Shown here: positions 57,045 to 64,000 of the stretch, one piece after another
Layout of the letters: the number at the start of each line of letters is the position of its first letter
Position numbering within the stretch: the first letter of the stretch is position 1
Assembly: GCF_021654135.1 (NCBI RefSeq)
Contig: NZ_JAKGSD010000002.1
Location: 124,001-188,000, forward strand
From: Amycolatopsis tucumanensis
GTDB lineage: Bacteria > Actinomycetota > Actinomycetes > Mycobacteriales > Pseudonocardiaceae
Length of the DNA: 64,000 nucleotides
Reading direction: 5' to 3'
Notes under the pieces: generated by a model
What the model was told of the DNA's origin: nothing
Databases searched by the model: none
Seen by the model: only the letters and a program-made list of their open reading frames with translations
Position numbers and translations under genes: made by a program

Positions 57045-58909
57045 CGCGCCTCCCCCACCCGGATCTGCTCGCGCGGCACGTCCACCACGGGGTGCCAGCA
57101 CGCGACTCCGTGCACCAGTGGCGGCTCCTCGGTCGTGCACCGTTCGGTCGCCAGCGGGCAGCGCGGCGCGAAGGCACAGCCCGGCGGCAGGTCCGCGGGG
57201 TCGGCGGGACGGCCGGGGATGACGGCCATCGGCCGGTCGCGATCGGTCGTCATGTCCGGCACGGCGGCGAGCAGGGCCCGCGTGTACGGGTGCGCCGCCG
57301 AGTCCAGGTCCGCGGCCGGCAGGTCCTCCACGATCCGGCCCGCGTACATCACCAGCACCCGGTCGCACATCCGGCGGACCACCCCGATGTCGTGACTGAT
57401 GAGCAGGATCGCGACGTCGTCGGCGGCGCGCACGTCGGCGAGCAGCCGCAGCACGCGGCCCTGCACGGTGACGTCGAGCGCCGTGGTCGGCTCGTCGGCG
57501 ACGATCAGCGCGGGCGAGCACATCAGTCCCATGCCGATCATCGCGCGCTGCCGCATGCCGCCGGAGAACTCGTGCGGGTACTGCCGGGCCCGTCGCTCGG
57601 CGCCGGGCAGGCGCACCGCGCGCAGCCGGTCGACGGCACGCGCGAACGCCGCGCGGCGGGTCATTCCCCGGTGGTACCGGGCCACCTCGGCGAGCTGGTT
57701 GCCGACCCGCTGGGTGGGGTTGAACGAAGTCATCGGATCCTGGAAGACCATCGCGAAGGAGGTGCCGAGCAACTGCCGCCGCGCGCGGGTGTCCGCGCCG
57801 GGCAGCGACTGCCCGAGGAATTCCAGCCGGTCGGCGTGCACCCGGCCGGGTTCCTCGATCAGCTGGGCGACCGCGAGCGCGGTGAGGCTCTTGCCGGACC
57901 CCGATTCCCCGACGACGCCGACGGATTCACCGCGCGCCAGCGCGAAGCTCACGCCGCGCACCGGGGTGACCGGCCCGGGGAAGGTGACGTGCAGGTTCTC
58001 CACCGCCAGCACGGGATCCGCCGGCTGGGGTGCGGGGGCGGCCGCCGGTGGCGGTGCCGGCGCCTCCCGTCGCGGGTGCCGGGTGGTGTCGGCGCCGATC
58101 GCGGTGGCGACCGCCTCGCCGAAGAGGCTGAACGCGAGCCCGGCGACCACCACCGCCACCGTGGGCGCGAGCGCGGCGGCCGGGTGGAGGTAGAGCACGT
58201 CGAGACCGTCGCGAAGCAGGCGGCCCCAGTCGTAGTCCGGCGACTGCACGCCCAGGCCCAGGAACGACAGCCCGGCGAAGGCCAGCATCGTGCTGCCGGT
58301 CGTGATGGTCGCGTTGACGACCAGGGGTTCGGCGACGTTGGGCAGGATGTGCCGCCCCAGCAGGCGGAACCGGCCGACCCCGGCGATCCGCGCGGCGGAG
58401 ACGTAGTCCAGCGCGGCGACGCGGGCCACCATCGTCCGGGTGAGCCGGGCGAACGCGGGCGCGATGGCCAGGCCGATGGCGAGCACGCTGCCGCGCGCGC
58501 CGACGCCGAAGATGACCGCGAAGAACAGCGCCAGCAGCAACCCGGGGAAGGCCACCGCGATGTCGACCACCGCGGACACCAGCCGTCCCGCGCGCTTGCC
58601 GAGCAGCACGGCGGCGGTGCCCAGCAGCAGGCCGACGGCCACGCCGATCGCGGTGGCGGCGAGCGCCAGCTCGACCGACAGCCGGGTGGCGACCAGCACG
58701 CGGAAGAAGATGTCGCGGCCGAGCCCGTCGGTGCCCATCCAGTGTTCGGCGGAGGGGCCGCGCAGGATCTGGTTCGTGTCCAGCGCCGCGGCCCGGTCCG
58801 CCCACAGCAGCGGCGCGAGCACCGCCAGCCCGAGCACGGCGACCACGACCACGGCGGCGCTCGCGCCCAGCGGGCGGCGCAGGGCCGCGCTCCAGTTCGA
58901 CTTCGGCAC
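57041..58909 (-). CDS. Fused ABC permease-ATPase (DppC-DppD type)
   Basis: The 622-residue protein joins a DppC-like permease to a DppD-like ATPase. The permease part (residues 1-275, with HWMGTDGLGRDIFFR and the coupling loop AARIAGVGRFRLLGRHILPN) is followed by a Pro/Ala-rich linker at about 280-300. The ATPase has Walker A GESGSGKS at 334-341 and the C-terminal CAFAPRCPLATERC cysteine motif. It starts at GTG 58909. Such fusions are known in actinobacterial peptide importers. The frame is continuous, so this is not an assembly join of two genes. Confidence 0.92.
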   Translation of the reverse strand: MPKSNWSAALRRPLGASAAVVVVAVLGLAVLAPLLWADRAAALDTNQILRGPSAEHWMGTDGLGRDIFFRVLVATRLSVELALAATAIGVAVGLLLGTAAVLLGKRAGRLVSAVVDIAVAFPGLLLALFFAVIFGVGARGSVLAIGLAIAPAFARLTRTMVARVAALDYVSAARIAGVGRFRLLGRHILPNVAEPLVVNATITTGSTMLAFAGLSFLGLGVQSPDYDWGRLLRDGLDVLYLHPAAALAPTVAVVVAGLAFSLFGEAVATAIGADTTRHPRREAPAPPPAAAPAPQPADPVLAVENLHVTFPGPVTPVRGVSFALARGESVGVVGESGSGKSLTALAVAQLIEEPGRVHADRLEFLGQSLPGADTRARRQLLGTSFAMVFQDPMTSFNPTQRVGNQLAEVARYHRGMTRRAAFARAVDRLRAVRLPGAERRARQYPHEFSGGMRQRAMIGMGLMCSPALIVADEPTTALDVTVQGRVLRLLADVRAADDVAILLISHDIGVVRRMCDRVLVMYAGRIVEDLPAADLDSAAHPYTRALLAAVPDMTTDRDRPMAVIPGRPADPADLPPGCAFAPRCPLATERCTTEEPPLVHGVACWHPVVDVPREQIRVGEAR

Positions 58910-58913
58910 GTTC

Positions 58914-59894
58914 TCAGCTCTCCCTGATCGCCGACCGCGGGTCGAGCAGCGCGAGCGCCACGTCGACGAGGAGGTTCACCAGCAGCACCCCGAGGCCGTA
59001 GACGAGCACCACGCCCTGCACCAGCGGGTAGTCCTTGGCGAGGATGGACTGCACGATGGTGCTGCCGACGCCGGGCCAGGCGAACACGTTCTCCACCAGC
59101 ACCGTCCCCGCGACCATCGCGCTGAGCAGCAGCCCGCCCAGCGTCAGCGTCGCCGTCAGCGCGTTCGGCAGCGCGTGCCGCAGGTAGATCCAGCTCGCCG
59201 GCAGCCGCTTGGACCGGGCGGTGCGGATGTGGTCGGCGCGCAGCACGGCGAGCATCTCCACGCGGGTGATCCGGGCCAGCACCGCGGCCGGTCCGGCGGC
59301 CAGCGCCAGCACCGGCAGCAGGTAGGACTCCGGCCCGGACCGCCCGGCCACCGGCAGCCACCCGAGGCTGACCCCGAACACGAACACCAGGCCCACCGCG
59401 ATGAGGAACTCCGGGATCGCGGCCAGGACGGCGGTGGCGGAGGTGAACGCGAGCTCGGTCGTCCGCCGCCTCCCGCCGCGGGTGAGCACCGCCATCACCG
59501 TGCCTGCCGGGATCGCCACGACGACCGCGAGGAGGAACGCGTACCCCGCGATCTCCAGCGTCGCGGGCAGCCGGTCGCCGATCACCTGCGCGACCGGCAG
59601 TCCGGAGCCGAGGGAGGTGCCGAGGTCGCCGGTGAACAGGTTCCCGAGGTAGTGCAGGTACTGCTGCCACAACGGGTCGTCCAGGCCGAGCGCGGCCCGG
59701 CGGGCCTCGACGAGTTCGGGCGCGGCGGTCGGCCCGAGCGCGGCCCGCACCGGGTCGCCCGGGATGAGGTGGATCATCCCGAACGCGGCGGTGAGCAGGA
59801 CCCAGACCGACACCAGCACCCGGACCAGCCGCCGCACGGCGAACCGGACCCAGACGTTGTCACCCAGTCCGGCCGGGCGGATCGCGGTGGTCAC
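58914..59894 (-). CDS. Oligopeptide/dipeptide ABC transporter permease (OppB/DppB type)
   Basis: The 326-residue protein has RFAVRRLVRVLVSVWVLLTA at the N-terminus, IPGDPVRAALGP and the coupling loop HIRTARSKRLPASWIYLRHA near residue 220, with about six membrane segments. Two consecutive GTG codons are possible starts (59897 and 59894). The second has better spacing to GAGG. It lies between the binding-protein gene (8-nt gap) and the fused permease-ATPase gene (4-nt gap). Confidence 0.92.
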   Translation of the reverse strand: MTTAIRPAGLGDNVWVRFAVRRLVRVLVSVWVLLTAAFGMIHLIPGDPVRAALGPTAAPELVEARRAALGLDDPLWQQYLHYLGNLFTGDLGTSLGSGLPVAQVIGDRLPATLEIAGYAFLLAVVVAIPAGTVMAVLTRGGRRRTTELAFTSATAVLAAIPEFLIAVGLVFVFGVSLGWLPVAGRSGPESYLLPVLALAAGPAAVLARITRVEMLAVLRADHIRTARSKRLPASWIYLRHALPNALTATLTLGGLLLSAMVAGTVLVENVFAWPGVGSTIVQSILAKDYPLVQGVVLVYGLGVLLVNLLVDVALALLDPRSAIRES

Positions 59895-59902
59895 CACGCG
59901 CC

Positions 59903-61459
59903 TCAGCCGAGCATCCGGATCGAGCTCGGGGTGATGCTGCCCTGGCTCGTCTCGAGCGTGGCGCCCTGCACGAACGTGGGCCGCACCGCGTTGACGAACG
60001 GCACCACGTTGAGCTCCCGCACCAGCGCCTGCTCGGCCTCGCCCCACTTGCCGCAGCCGTCGGCGCCGGCGAGCGCGCCGGCCTGCTGGACCGCCGCGTC
60101 GTAAGCGGGGTTCTGCACGGCCGCGAAGTTGTTGCCGCTGCCGGAGAAGAACGGGACGAGCTGGGTGGGCAGGAAGACCCCGAGCGGCACGAACGCCGCG
60201 TCCCAGACGCCCTCCGTGAGGACCTGCGTGGACTCGGTGTCGGTCATGCCCTTGACGGTGACCCGCGCGCCGGCCGCGGACCAGCGCTGCTGGACCAGTT
60301 CGGCGGCCGCCTGCATGGTCGAGCCGAGCGTCGACGGGTAGTAGAAGGTGAGCGCCAGCGGCCTGCCGTCCTTGACGCGCACGCCGTCCGGGCCCGCGAC
60401 CCAGCCCGCGGAGTCCAAACCGGACTTCGCGGCGGCCAGGTCGAAGGCGGGCAGCAGCCCGCTGATGGTGTCGCCGCCGCACGGGCCGAGCCCGGGCGCG
60501 AGGAGGCTCTTCGGCGCGCGGCCGGTCCCGCTGGTGAGGACCTGGCCGAGCTGGCCGAGGTCGAGCGCCTGGGTCAGGGCGCGCCGCACCGCGACGTCCG
60601 CGCCGGGCATCCCGGGGCGCTGGTTGAACCACAGCTCGCCGAACGGGGACTCGATGTCGTGTGCGGTCAGGCCCATGCCGCGCAGCCGCTGCTGGTCGGG
60701 GCCGACCACGGCGGCCGCGTTGACCTGCCTGGACGCCAGCAGGTTCGCGGCGGTGAGCTCGTTGCCGACGACCCGGATCACGACGGTGTCGGGCAGCCCG
60801 CGCGTGTCGGTCTTCCAGTCGCCGGGCCCCCACGCGTAGTCCTTGCGCCGCGTGAGCGTGTAGTGGTCGCCCGCGACGGCCTCGGTCAGGGTGTACATCC
60901 CGGTGCCGTCCGCGCCCTGCTTGAGCAGCCCGCGGTCGGCCATCCCCTTGCCGCAGACGATGAAGAGCCCGCCGATGTCGCGGACGAGGAACGAGTCCGG
61001 GGTCGGGCTGGTGACCGTGACGGTGCCCGCCGCGTCGTCGCCGGTTGCTTTCGCCCCGGGCATCACGTAGAGGCCCAGCGACGCGGAACCATTGGCGGGG
61101 TCGCTGACGAAGTTGATGTTGTCGGCGACCTGCGACGCGGTCAGCGGGGTCCCGTCCGAGCAGGTGATGCCCTTGCGCAGCGTGTACTTCGCGGTGGTGG
61201 TGTCGCCTTCCCACTTTTCCGCGAGCCCGGCGACCATGTTGCCGCCCGGGTCGATGTTGACGAGCGTGTCGTAGAGGAACCGGTCGGCCTGGATGGTCAC
61301 CGACATCGTGGTGAAGTGCGGGTCGAGGCTGCCGGGGTCGCCTGCCGAGACCAGCGTGAACGTGCCACCGTCCACAGTGGTCGACCCGGCGCCGCCGCCG
61401 CAGGCGGTCAGCGCCAGCGCCAGCACGGCGGCCGCGGCCGTGATCGAAGCGGTCTTCAT
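59903..61459 (-). CDS. Peptide-type ABC transporter substrate-binding lipoprotein (SBP_bac_5)
   Basis: The 518-residue precursor has a signal peptide with lipobox LTAC (Cys20) and the family-5 binding-protein pattern (DPGSLDPHFTTMSVT, ITCSDGTPLTASQVADNINF, WFNQRPGMPG, VRRALTQALD). It should capture oligopeptides or similar solutes outside the membrane. AGGAGAC lies 5 nt before the ATG. An extra pair of cysteines (GPCGGD, ADGCGKWGE) may form a disulfide. Confidence 0.92.
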   Translation of the reverse strand: MKTASITAAAAVLALALTACGGGAGSTTVDGGTFTLVSAGDPGSLDPHFTTMSVTIQADRFLYDTLVNIDPGGNMVAGLAEKWEGDTTTAKYTLRKGITCSDGTPLTASQVADNINFVSDPANGSASLGLYVMPGAKATGDDAAGTVTVTSPTPDSFLVRDIGGLFIVCGKGMADRGLLKQGADGTGMYTLTEAVAGDHYTLTRRKDYAWGPGDWKTDTRGLPDTVVIRVVGNELTAANLLASRQVNAAAVVGPDQQRLRGMGLTAHDIESPFGELWFNQRPGMPGADVAVRRALTQALDLGQLGQVLTSGTGRAPKSLLAPGLGPCGGDTISGLLPAFDLAAAKSGLDSAGWVAGPDGVRVKDGRPLALTFYYPSTLGSTMQAAAELVQQRWSAAGARVTVKGMTDTESTQVLTEGVWDAAFVPLGVFLPTQLVPFFSGSGNNFAAVQNPAYDAAVQQAGALAGADGCGKWGEAEQALVRELNVVPFVNAVRPTFVQGATLETSQGSITPSSIRMLG

Positions 61460-61472
61460 CGTGTCTCCTGGG

Positions 61473-62840
61473 TCAGGCGGAGCGGCGGGTCGCCCGCCCC
61501 GAGTGGACGTAGGCCGCCCGGCCGGTGCCGTCGTCGCCGACGAACACGTGCGGCAGGTGGACACCGTGGACAGGGGTGCGCGGGATGAGGACGTCGTCGT
61601 CCAGCCGGACCAGCTCGGTCCGCTCGGCCTCGCCCAGCTCGGCGAGCAGGCCCTTGGGCCGCTGGTCCAGCCAGAGGCGGCCGTCGTCGTCCTGGGTCAC
61701 GGTCAGGTCGGCGACCTCGCTGGAGTAGGTGCCGAGGTAGCGGCGGCCGTCGACCGGCAGCGGGTCCGCGGGCGGCTCCGGCAGCGGCGGCAGGGCGATC
61801 CCGGCCAGCTCGGGCAGCAGGTGGCCGTAGACGTCGGTGTAGAGGCCGATGGCGTCCCCGCCGTTGGTGAGCAGCGCGATCACGACGTCCCGGCCGGGCA
61901 CCACGCGCAGGAACGCCGACTGCCCGATCGTCCCGCCGTCGTGCCCGAGGACGGTGCCGCCGGGCCACTCGTACAGCTCCCAGCCGAGACCCCACGCGGT
62001 GCCCATCAGGCCGAGCGGCGGCAGGCCGACCTGCCGCTCCTGCATGGCTTTCACGCTGCCCGGGCTGAGCAGCTGCGTGCCGTCCGGGGCGGCGCCGCCG
62101 GTCAGGTGCAGGCGGGCGAAGGTCAGCAGGTCCCGTGGCCGCATCGCCAGGGCCGATCCGGCCGGTGCGTTGGAGCGGACCAGCGACCACACCGGGGCCG
62201 GCTGCCCGCCCGGCAGGTGGCCGACCGCGGCGCGGTGCAGGATCGCCTCGTCGGCGTTGGTCGCGAAGTGGGTCAGGCCGAGCGGGGTGGCGAGGTGGTC
62301 GTGCAGGCACTGGTCGTAGGGCTTGCCGCGGAGCACCTCGATGACGCGGCCGAGCACGACGAAGGCCGCGTTGTTGTAGGAGAACATCTCCCCCGGCGGG
62401 AACAGCTGGTCGGTGCCGCTCAGCGTCGCGACGTACTTCTCGACGCAGTCGTCGCCGCGGCCGGTGTCGGTGAACAGGTCGCCCTCGAAGCCGGACGTGT
62501 GGCACATCAGCTGGCGGACGGTGATCGCGGCGGCGGCGCTCTCGTCCGCCACCCGGAACTCTGGCAGGTACCGGCGCACCGGCGCGTCCAGGTCGAGCGC
62601 GCCCTCGTCGGCCAGCTGCATCGCGAGTGTGGTGGTCCAGACCTTGGTGATGGACCCGATCTGGAACACCGAGTCCGGGGTGGCCTCGACCCCGGTCGCG
62701 CGGTTCAGCACCCCGGCGGCCGCGTCGGCGACGTCGCCGCCCACGGCGACCGCGATGGCCGCGCCGGGCACCTCACGCGCCTCGACCAGGCGGGGGAAGT
62801 CGTGTCCGAGCCAGCCGGTGATCTCGTCCAGGTTCGCCAT
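61473..62840 (-). CDS. Serine hydrolase of the beta-lactamase/S12 family (DD-peptidase/D-aminopeptidase-like), cytosolic
   Basis: The 455-residue protein has SITK at 63-66, Tyr155-Asn-Asn157 and HDG at 300-302, the three penicillin-recognising motifs in class C/S12 form. A C-terminal beta-rich extension covers about residues 345-455. It has no signal peptide or membrane segment. It shares FTDTGRGDDCxEKYVA, VFQIGSIxKVWT and the HDG neighbourhood with residues 645-1100 of the S9 fusion, so the two arose by duplication. It is the first gene of the peptide operon, 13 nt before the binding-protein gene. A peptidase on peptides with D-residues is likelier than antibiotic resistance. Confidence 0.9.
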   Translation of the reverse strand: MANLDEITGWLGHDFPRLVEAREVPGAAIAVAVGGDVADAAAGVLNRATGVEATPDSVFQIGSITKVWTTTLAMQLADEGALDLDAPVRRYLPEFRVADESAAAAITVRQLMCHTSGFEGDLFTDTGRGDDCVEKYVATLSGTDQLFPPGEMFSYNNAAFVVLGRVIEVLRGKPYDQCLHDHLATPLGLTHFATNADEAILHRAAVGHLPGGQPAPVWSLVRSNAPAGSALAMRPRDLLTFARLHLTGGAAPDGTQLLSPGSVKAMQERQVGLPPLGLMGTAWGLGWELYEWPGGTVLGHDGGTIGQSAFLRVVPGRDVVIALLTNGGDAIGLYTDVYGHLLPELAGIALPPLPEPPADPLPVDGRRYLGTYSSEVADLTVTQDDDGRLWLDQRPKGLLAELGEAERTELVRLDDDVLIPRTPVHGVHLPHVFVGDDGTGRAAYVHSGRATRRSA

Positions 62841-62875
62841 CGGGCCAAGGTAGCGGCGCCGGTGGCGGAAAAGTT

Positions 62876-62893
62876 CGTTCGCGCCGACGAACG
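62876..62893. promoter_or_regulatory. Possible operator upstream of the peptide operon
   Basis: CGTTCG (62876-62881), six bases and CGAACG (62888-62893) form a perfect dyad 36-53 nt upstream of the first operon gene. The position suits a regulator site, perhaps for the PucR-type protein at the other end of the operon. The link is speculative. Confidence 0.3.
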
Positions 62894-62895
62894 CG

Positions 62896-62933
62896 GCCCC
62901 GCGGGTTGGTCGTCCAGGACGAACCCGCGGGGC
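62896..62933 (-). terminator. Hairpin terminator downstream of the terminal SDR gene
   Basis: Arms 62896-62907 and 62922-62933 pair over a perfect 12 bp, and a further 5 bp can form inside across a 3-nt bulge. It begins 8 nt after the SDR stop (on the minus strand) and isolates that gene from the peptide operon. No T-tract is present. Confidence 0.7.
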
Positions 62934-62941
62934 GGTCCGCC

Positions 62942-63775
62942 TCAGTCCTGGTGGGCGGTCGCGATGGACTTCGCCCGCCACGGCTCGGTGTCGTCGGCGA
63001 TGCGGTCGACCTTGACCTGCCAGCGGTCGATCGCGTCGCGGCCGAGCAGCAGGTGGGTGGGCAGCTTCTCCTGGCCGGTGACCTCGTAGATGAGCGCGGC
63101 TCCCTGGACGGGGTCACCCAGCTGCGTGTGGTTGGCCTCGCCGACCCAGTCCAGCGTCGCGTGCGCCGGGGTGCCGTCGTAGGCCGCGATGCGGTTCTCC
63201 GGCAGGGACAGCGAGCTGGCGTCCAGGAAGTCGGTGCGGAACACGCCCGGCTCGACGACCATGCTCTGGATCCCGAACGGCGCCAGCTCGACCGACAGGG
63301 CCTCGCTGATGCCGGCCACGGCGAACTTCGACGCGCTGTACATGCTCACCCCGGGCTCGCCCTCGAAACCGGAGCGGGATCCGATGTGGACCAGCTTCCC
63401 GCCGCCCGCTTCACGCATGTAGGGCAGCACCGCGCGGGTGACGTTGATCAGCCCGAACACGTTGAGGTCGAACAGCGAGCGGGCCTCGGCGTCGCTGATC
63501 TCCTCCAGGGCGCCCAGCAGACCGCGGCCGGCGTTGTTGACCAGCACGTCGATTCCGCCGAACCGGTTCACCACTGACTCCACCGCCGGGGCGATCGCCG
63601 CGGTGTCGGTGACGTCCAGTGCGACCCGGAACACGCGGTCGGTGGACTTGAGGTCGTCCGGGAGCCGGTCCGGGTTGCGGACCGCGACCGCCACCGTGTC
63701 GCCGCCCGCGAGTGCCGCGCGGGCGATTTCCGCACCGAGGCCGCGGGACGCGCCGGTGATCAGCCAAGTAGCCAT
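62942..63775 (-). CDS. SDR oxidoreductase
   Basis: The 277-residue classical SDR has TGASRGLG near residue 7, NNAG and catalytic YSASK. The C-terminal region (DWVGEANHTQLGDPVQGAAL, LLLGRDAIDRW) is typical of the SDR group that regulators often control singly. ATG 63775 has AAGGAG about 12 nt upstream. It is a monocistronic gene with its own terminator and a palindrome in the promoter region. The substrate is unknown. Confidence 0.9.
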   Translation of the reverse strand: MATWLITGASRGLGAEIARAALAGGDTVAVAVRNPDRLPDDLKSTDRVFRVALDVTDTAAIAPAVESVVNRFGGIDVLVNNAGRGLLGALEEISDAEARSLFDLNVFGLINVTRAVLPYMREAGGGKLVHIGSRSGFEGEPGVSMYSASKFAVAGISEALSVELAPFGIQSMVVEPGVFRTDFLDASSLSLPENRIAAYDGTPAHATLDWVGEANHTQLGDPVQGAALIYEVTGQEKLPTHLLLGRDAIDRWQVKVDRIADDTEPWRAKSIATAHQD

Positions 63776-63903
63776 TTCCTCGTCTCTCCTTCGCTTTCGG
63801 CGTTGTGCCTGTGCCCCGCACTCAACCAGCGCGGAGCAGCGAAAAGGGCGCCGAAAAGGGCCTCGCTCATCCTGGGACGGAGTGGGCCACCAAACCGCGC
63901 TGA

Positions 63904-63922
63904 GGGGGACATCCTGTCCCCC
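63904..63922. promoter_or_regulatory. Perfect operator-like palindrome upstream of the SDR gene
   Basis: GGGGGACA (63904-63911), a 3-nt spacer and TGTCCCCC (63915-63922) form a perfect 19-bp dyad in the 225-nt region upstream of the SDR gene, which contains no gene of its own. It is about 130 nt from the SDR start, so it may also serve a divergent gene beyond the right edge. Confidence 0.55.
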
Positions 63923-64000
63923 GATCACCTGGGCATTGGTGCGGCCCCTTTTCCGGCTTACGGACTGGTTGTGTGAAGGCATCGGGACGAAAACCCGCAA

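Noticed and set aside
61473..62840. Beta-lactamase-type protein as an antibiotic resistance gene
   Set aside because: It has no signal peptide, is of the S12/class C-like type, and leads an operon of peptide uptake and amino acid conversion.
1..64000. CRISPR array, rRNA, insertion sequence, phage or PKS/NRPS cluster
   Set aside because: No spaced direct repeats, transposase, integrase, structural phage gene or carrier-domain gene was found.

Overview
The window is very GC-rich, with strong third-position GC, many GTG starts and dense head-to-tail gene overlaps. It reads as a chromosomal stretch of a high-GC actinobacterium, most likely of the Pseudonocardiaceae. The best clue is an enolase-superfamily protein at 49891-50997. 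As I recall the characterised Amycolatopsis N-acylamino acid racemase, it matches in length and in all five active-site residues. No phage, IS element, CRISPR array, rRNA or PKS/NRPS gene is visible. The window is almost entirely catabolic and transport operons, each with its own regulator.

Region 1 (1-10063, minus strand) is one long coupled operon. An IclR regulator leads it, followed by a Cys-containing isocitrate-lyase/PEP-mutase-family lyase, LeuC- and LeuD-like hydro-lyase subunits, a NitT/TauT-type ABC importer (binding lipoprotein, ATPase, two permeases), an MmgE/PrpD protein, an AMP-forming acyl-CoA ligase and a second MmgE/PrpD gene running off the left edge. It looks like uptake, hydration and C-C cleavage of a small branched dicarboxylate. 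Region 2 (10064-18491) holds a CPBP protease, a histidine kinase and a response regulator broken by a frameshift inside a perfect hairpin. It also holds a LysR/oxidoreductase pair, an AraC/SDR pair, a tRNA-Arg(ACG), and upstream of it a tiny Arg-rich reading frame with two hairpins.

Region 3 (18566-32761) is an acyl-CoA degradation regulon around a GntR regulator. A related TTGATA-type site lies in four promoter regions. One operon has the order DUF35 protein, thiolase, inactive SDR-like protein, SDR, family III CoA-transferase/racemase, like the bbsABCD-E/F genes of benzylsuccinate beta-oxidation. The second has a thiolase-like protein with its DUF35 partner, a CoA ligase, an SMP-30 protein, an acyl-CoA dehydrogenase, a MaoC-type hydratase and a CitE-like lyase. 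An aldehyde dehydrogenase and an NDMA-dependent alcohol dehydrogenase run divergently.

Region 4 (32783-48246) has three consecutive MFS transporters with a hydrolase and an SDR, then a divergent locus around an IclR regulator. On the minus strand this locus has a class III aminotransferase, a RidA protein and a class V PLP enzyme. On the plus strand it has an M20 hydrolase, the IclR gene, an SDR, 2-oxoacid dehydrogenase E1 alpha and beta without E2/E3, an acetoacetate-decarboxylase-family protein and an MHS transporter.

Region 5 (48249-62933, minus strand) is the most coherent unit. It encodes a cytosolic beta-lactamase-family (S12-like) protein and an oligopeptide ABC importer with a fused permease-ATPase. 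Next comes a 1100-residue fusion of an S9 prolyl-oligopeptidase-type peptidase with an S12-like domain, then an M20 deacylase, a GNAT protein and the N-acylamino acid racemase. Together they look like import of peptides containing D-residues, cleavage, and D-to-L conversion through N-acylated intermediates. A PucR/CdaR-type regulator follows. The window ends with an SDR gene and a strong promoter-region palindrome.
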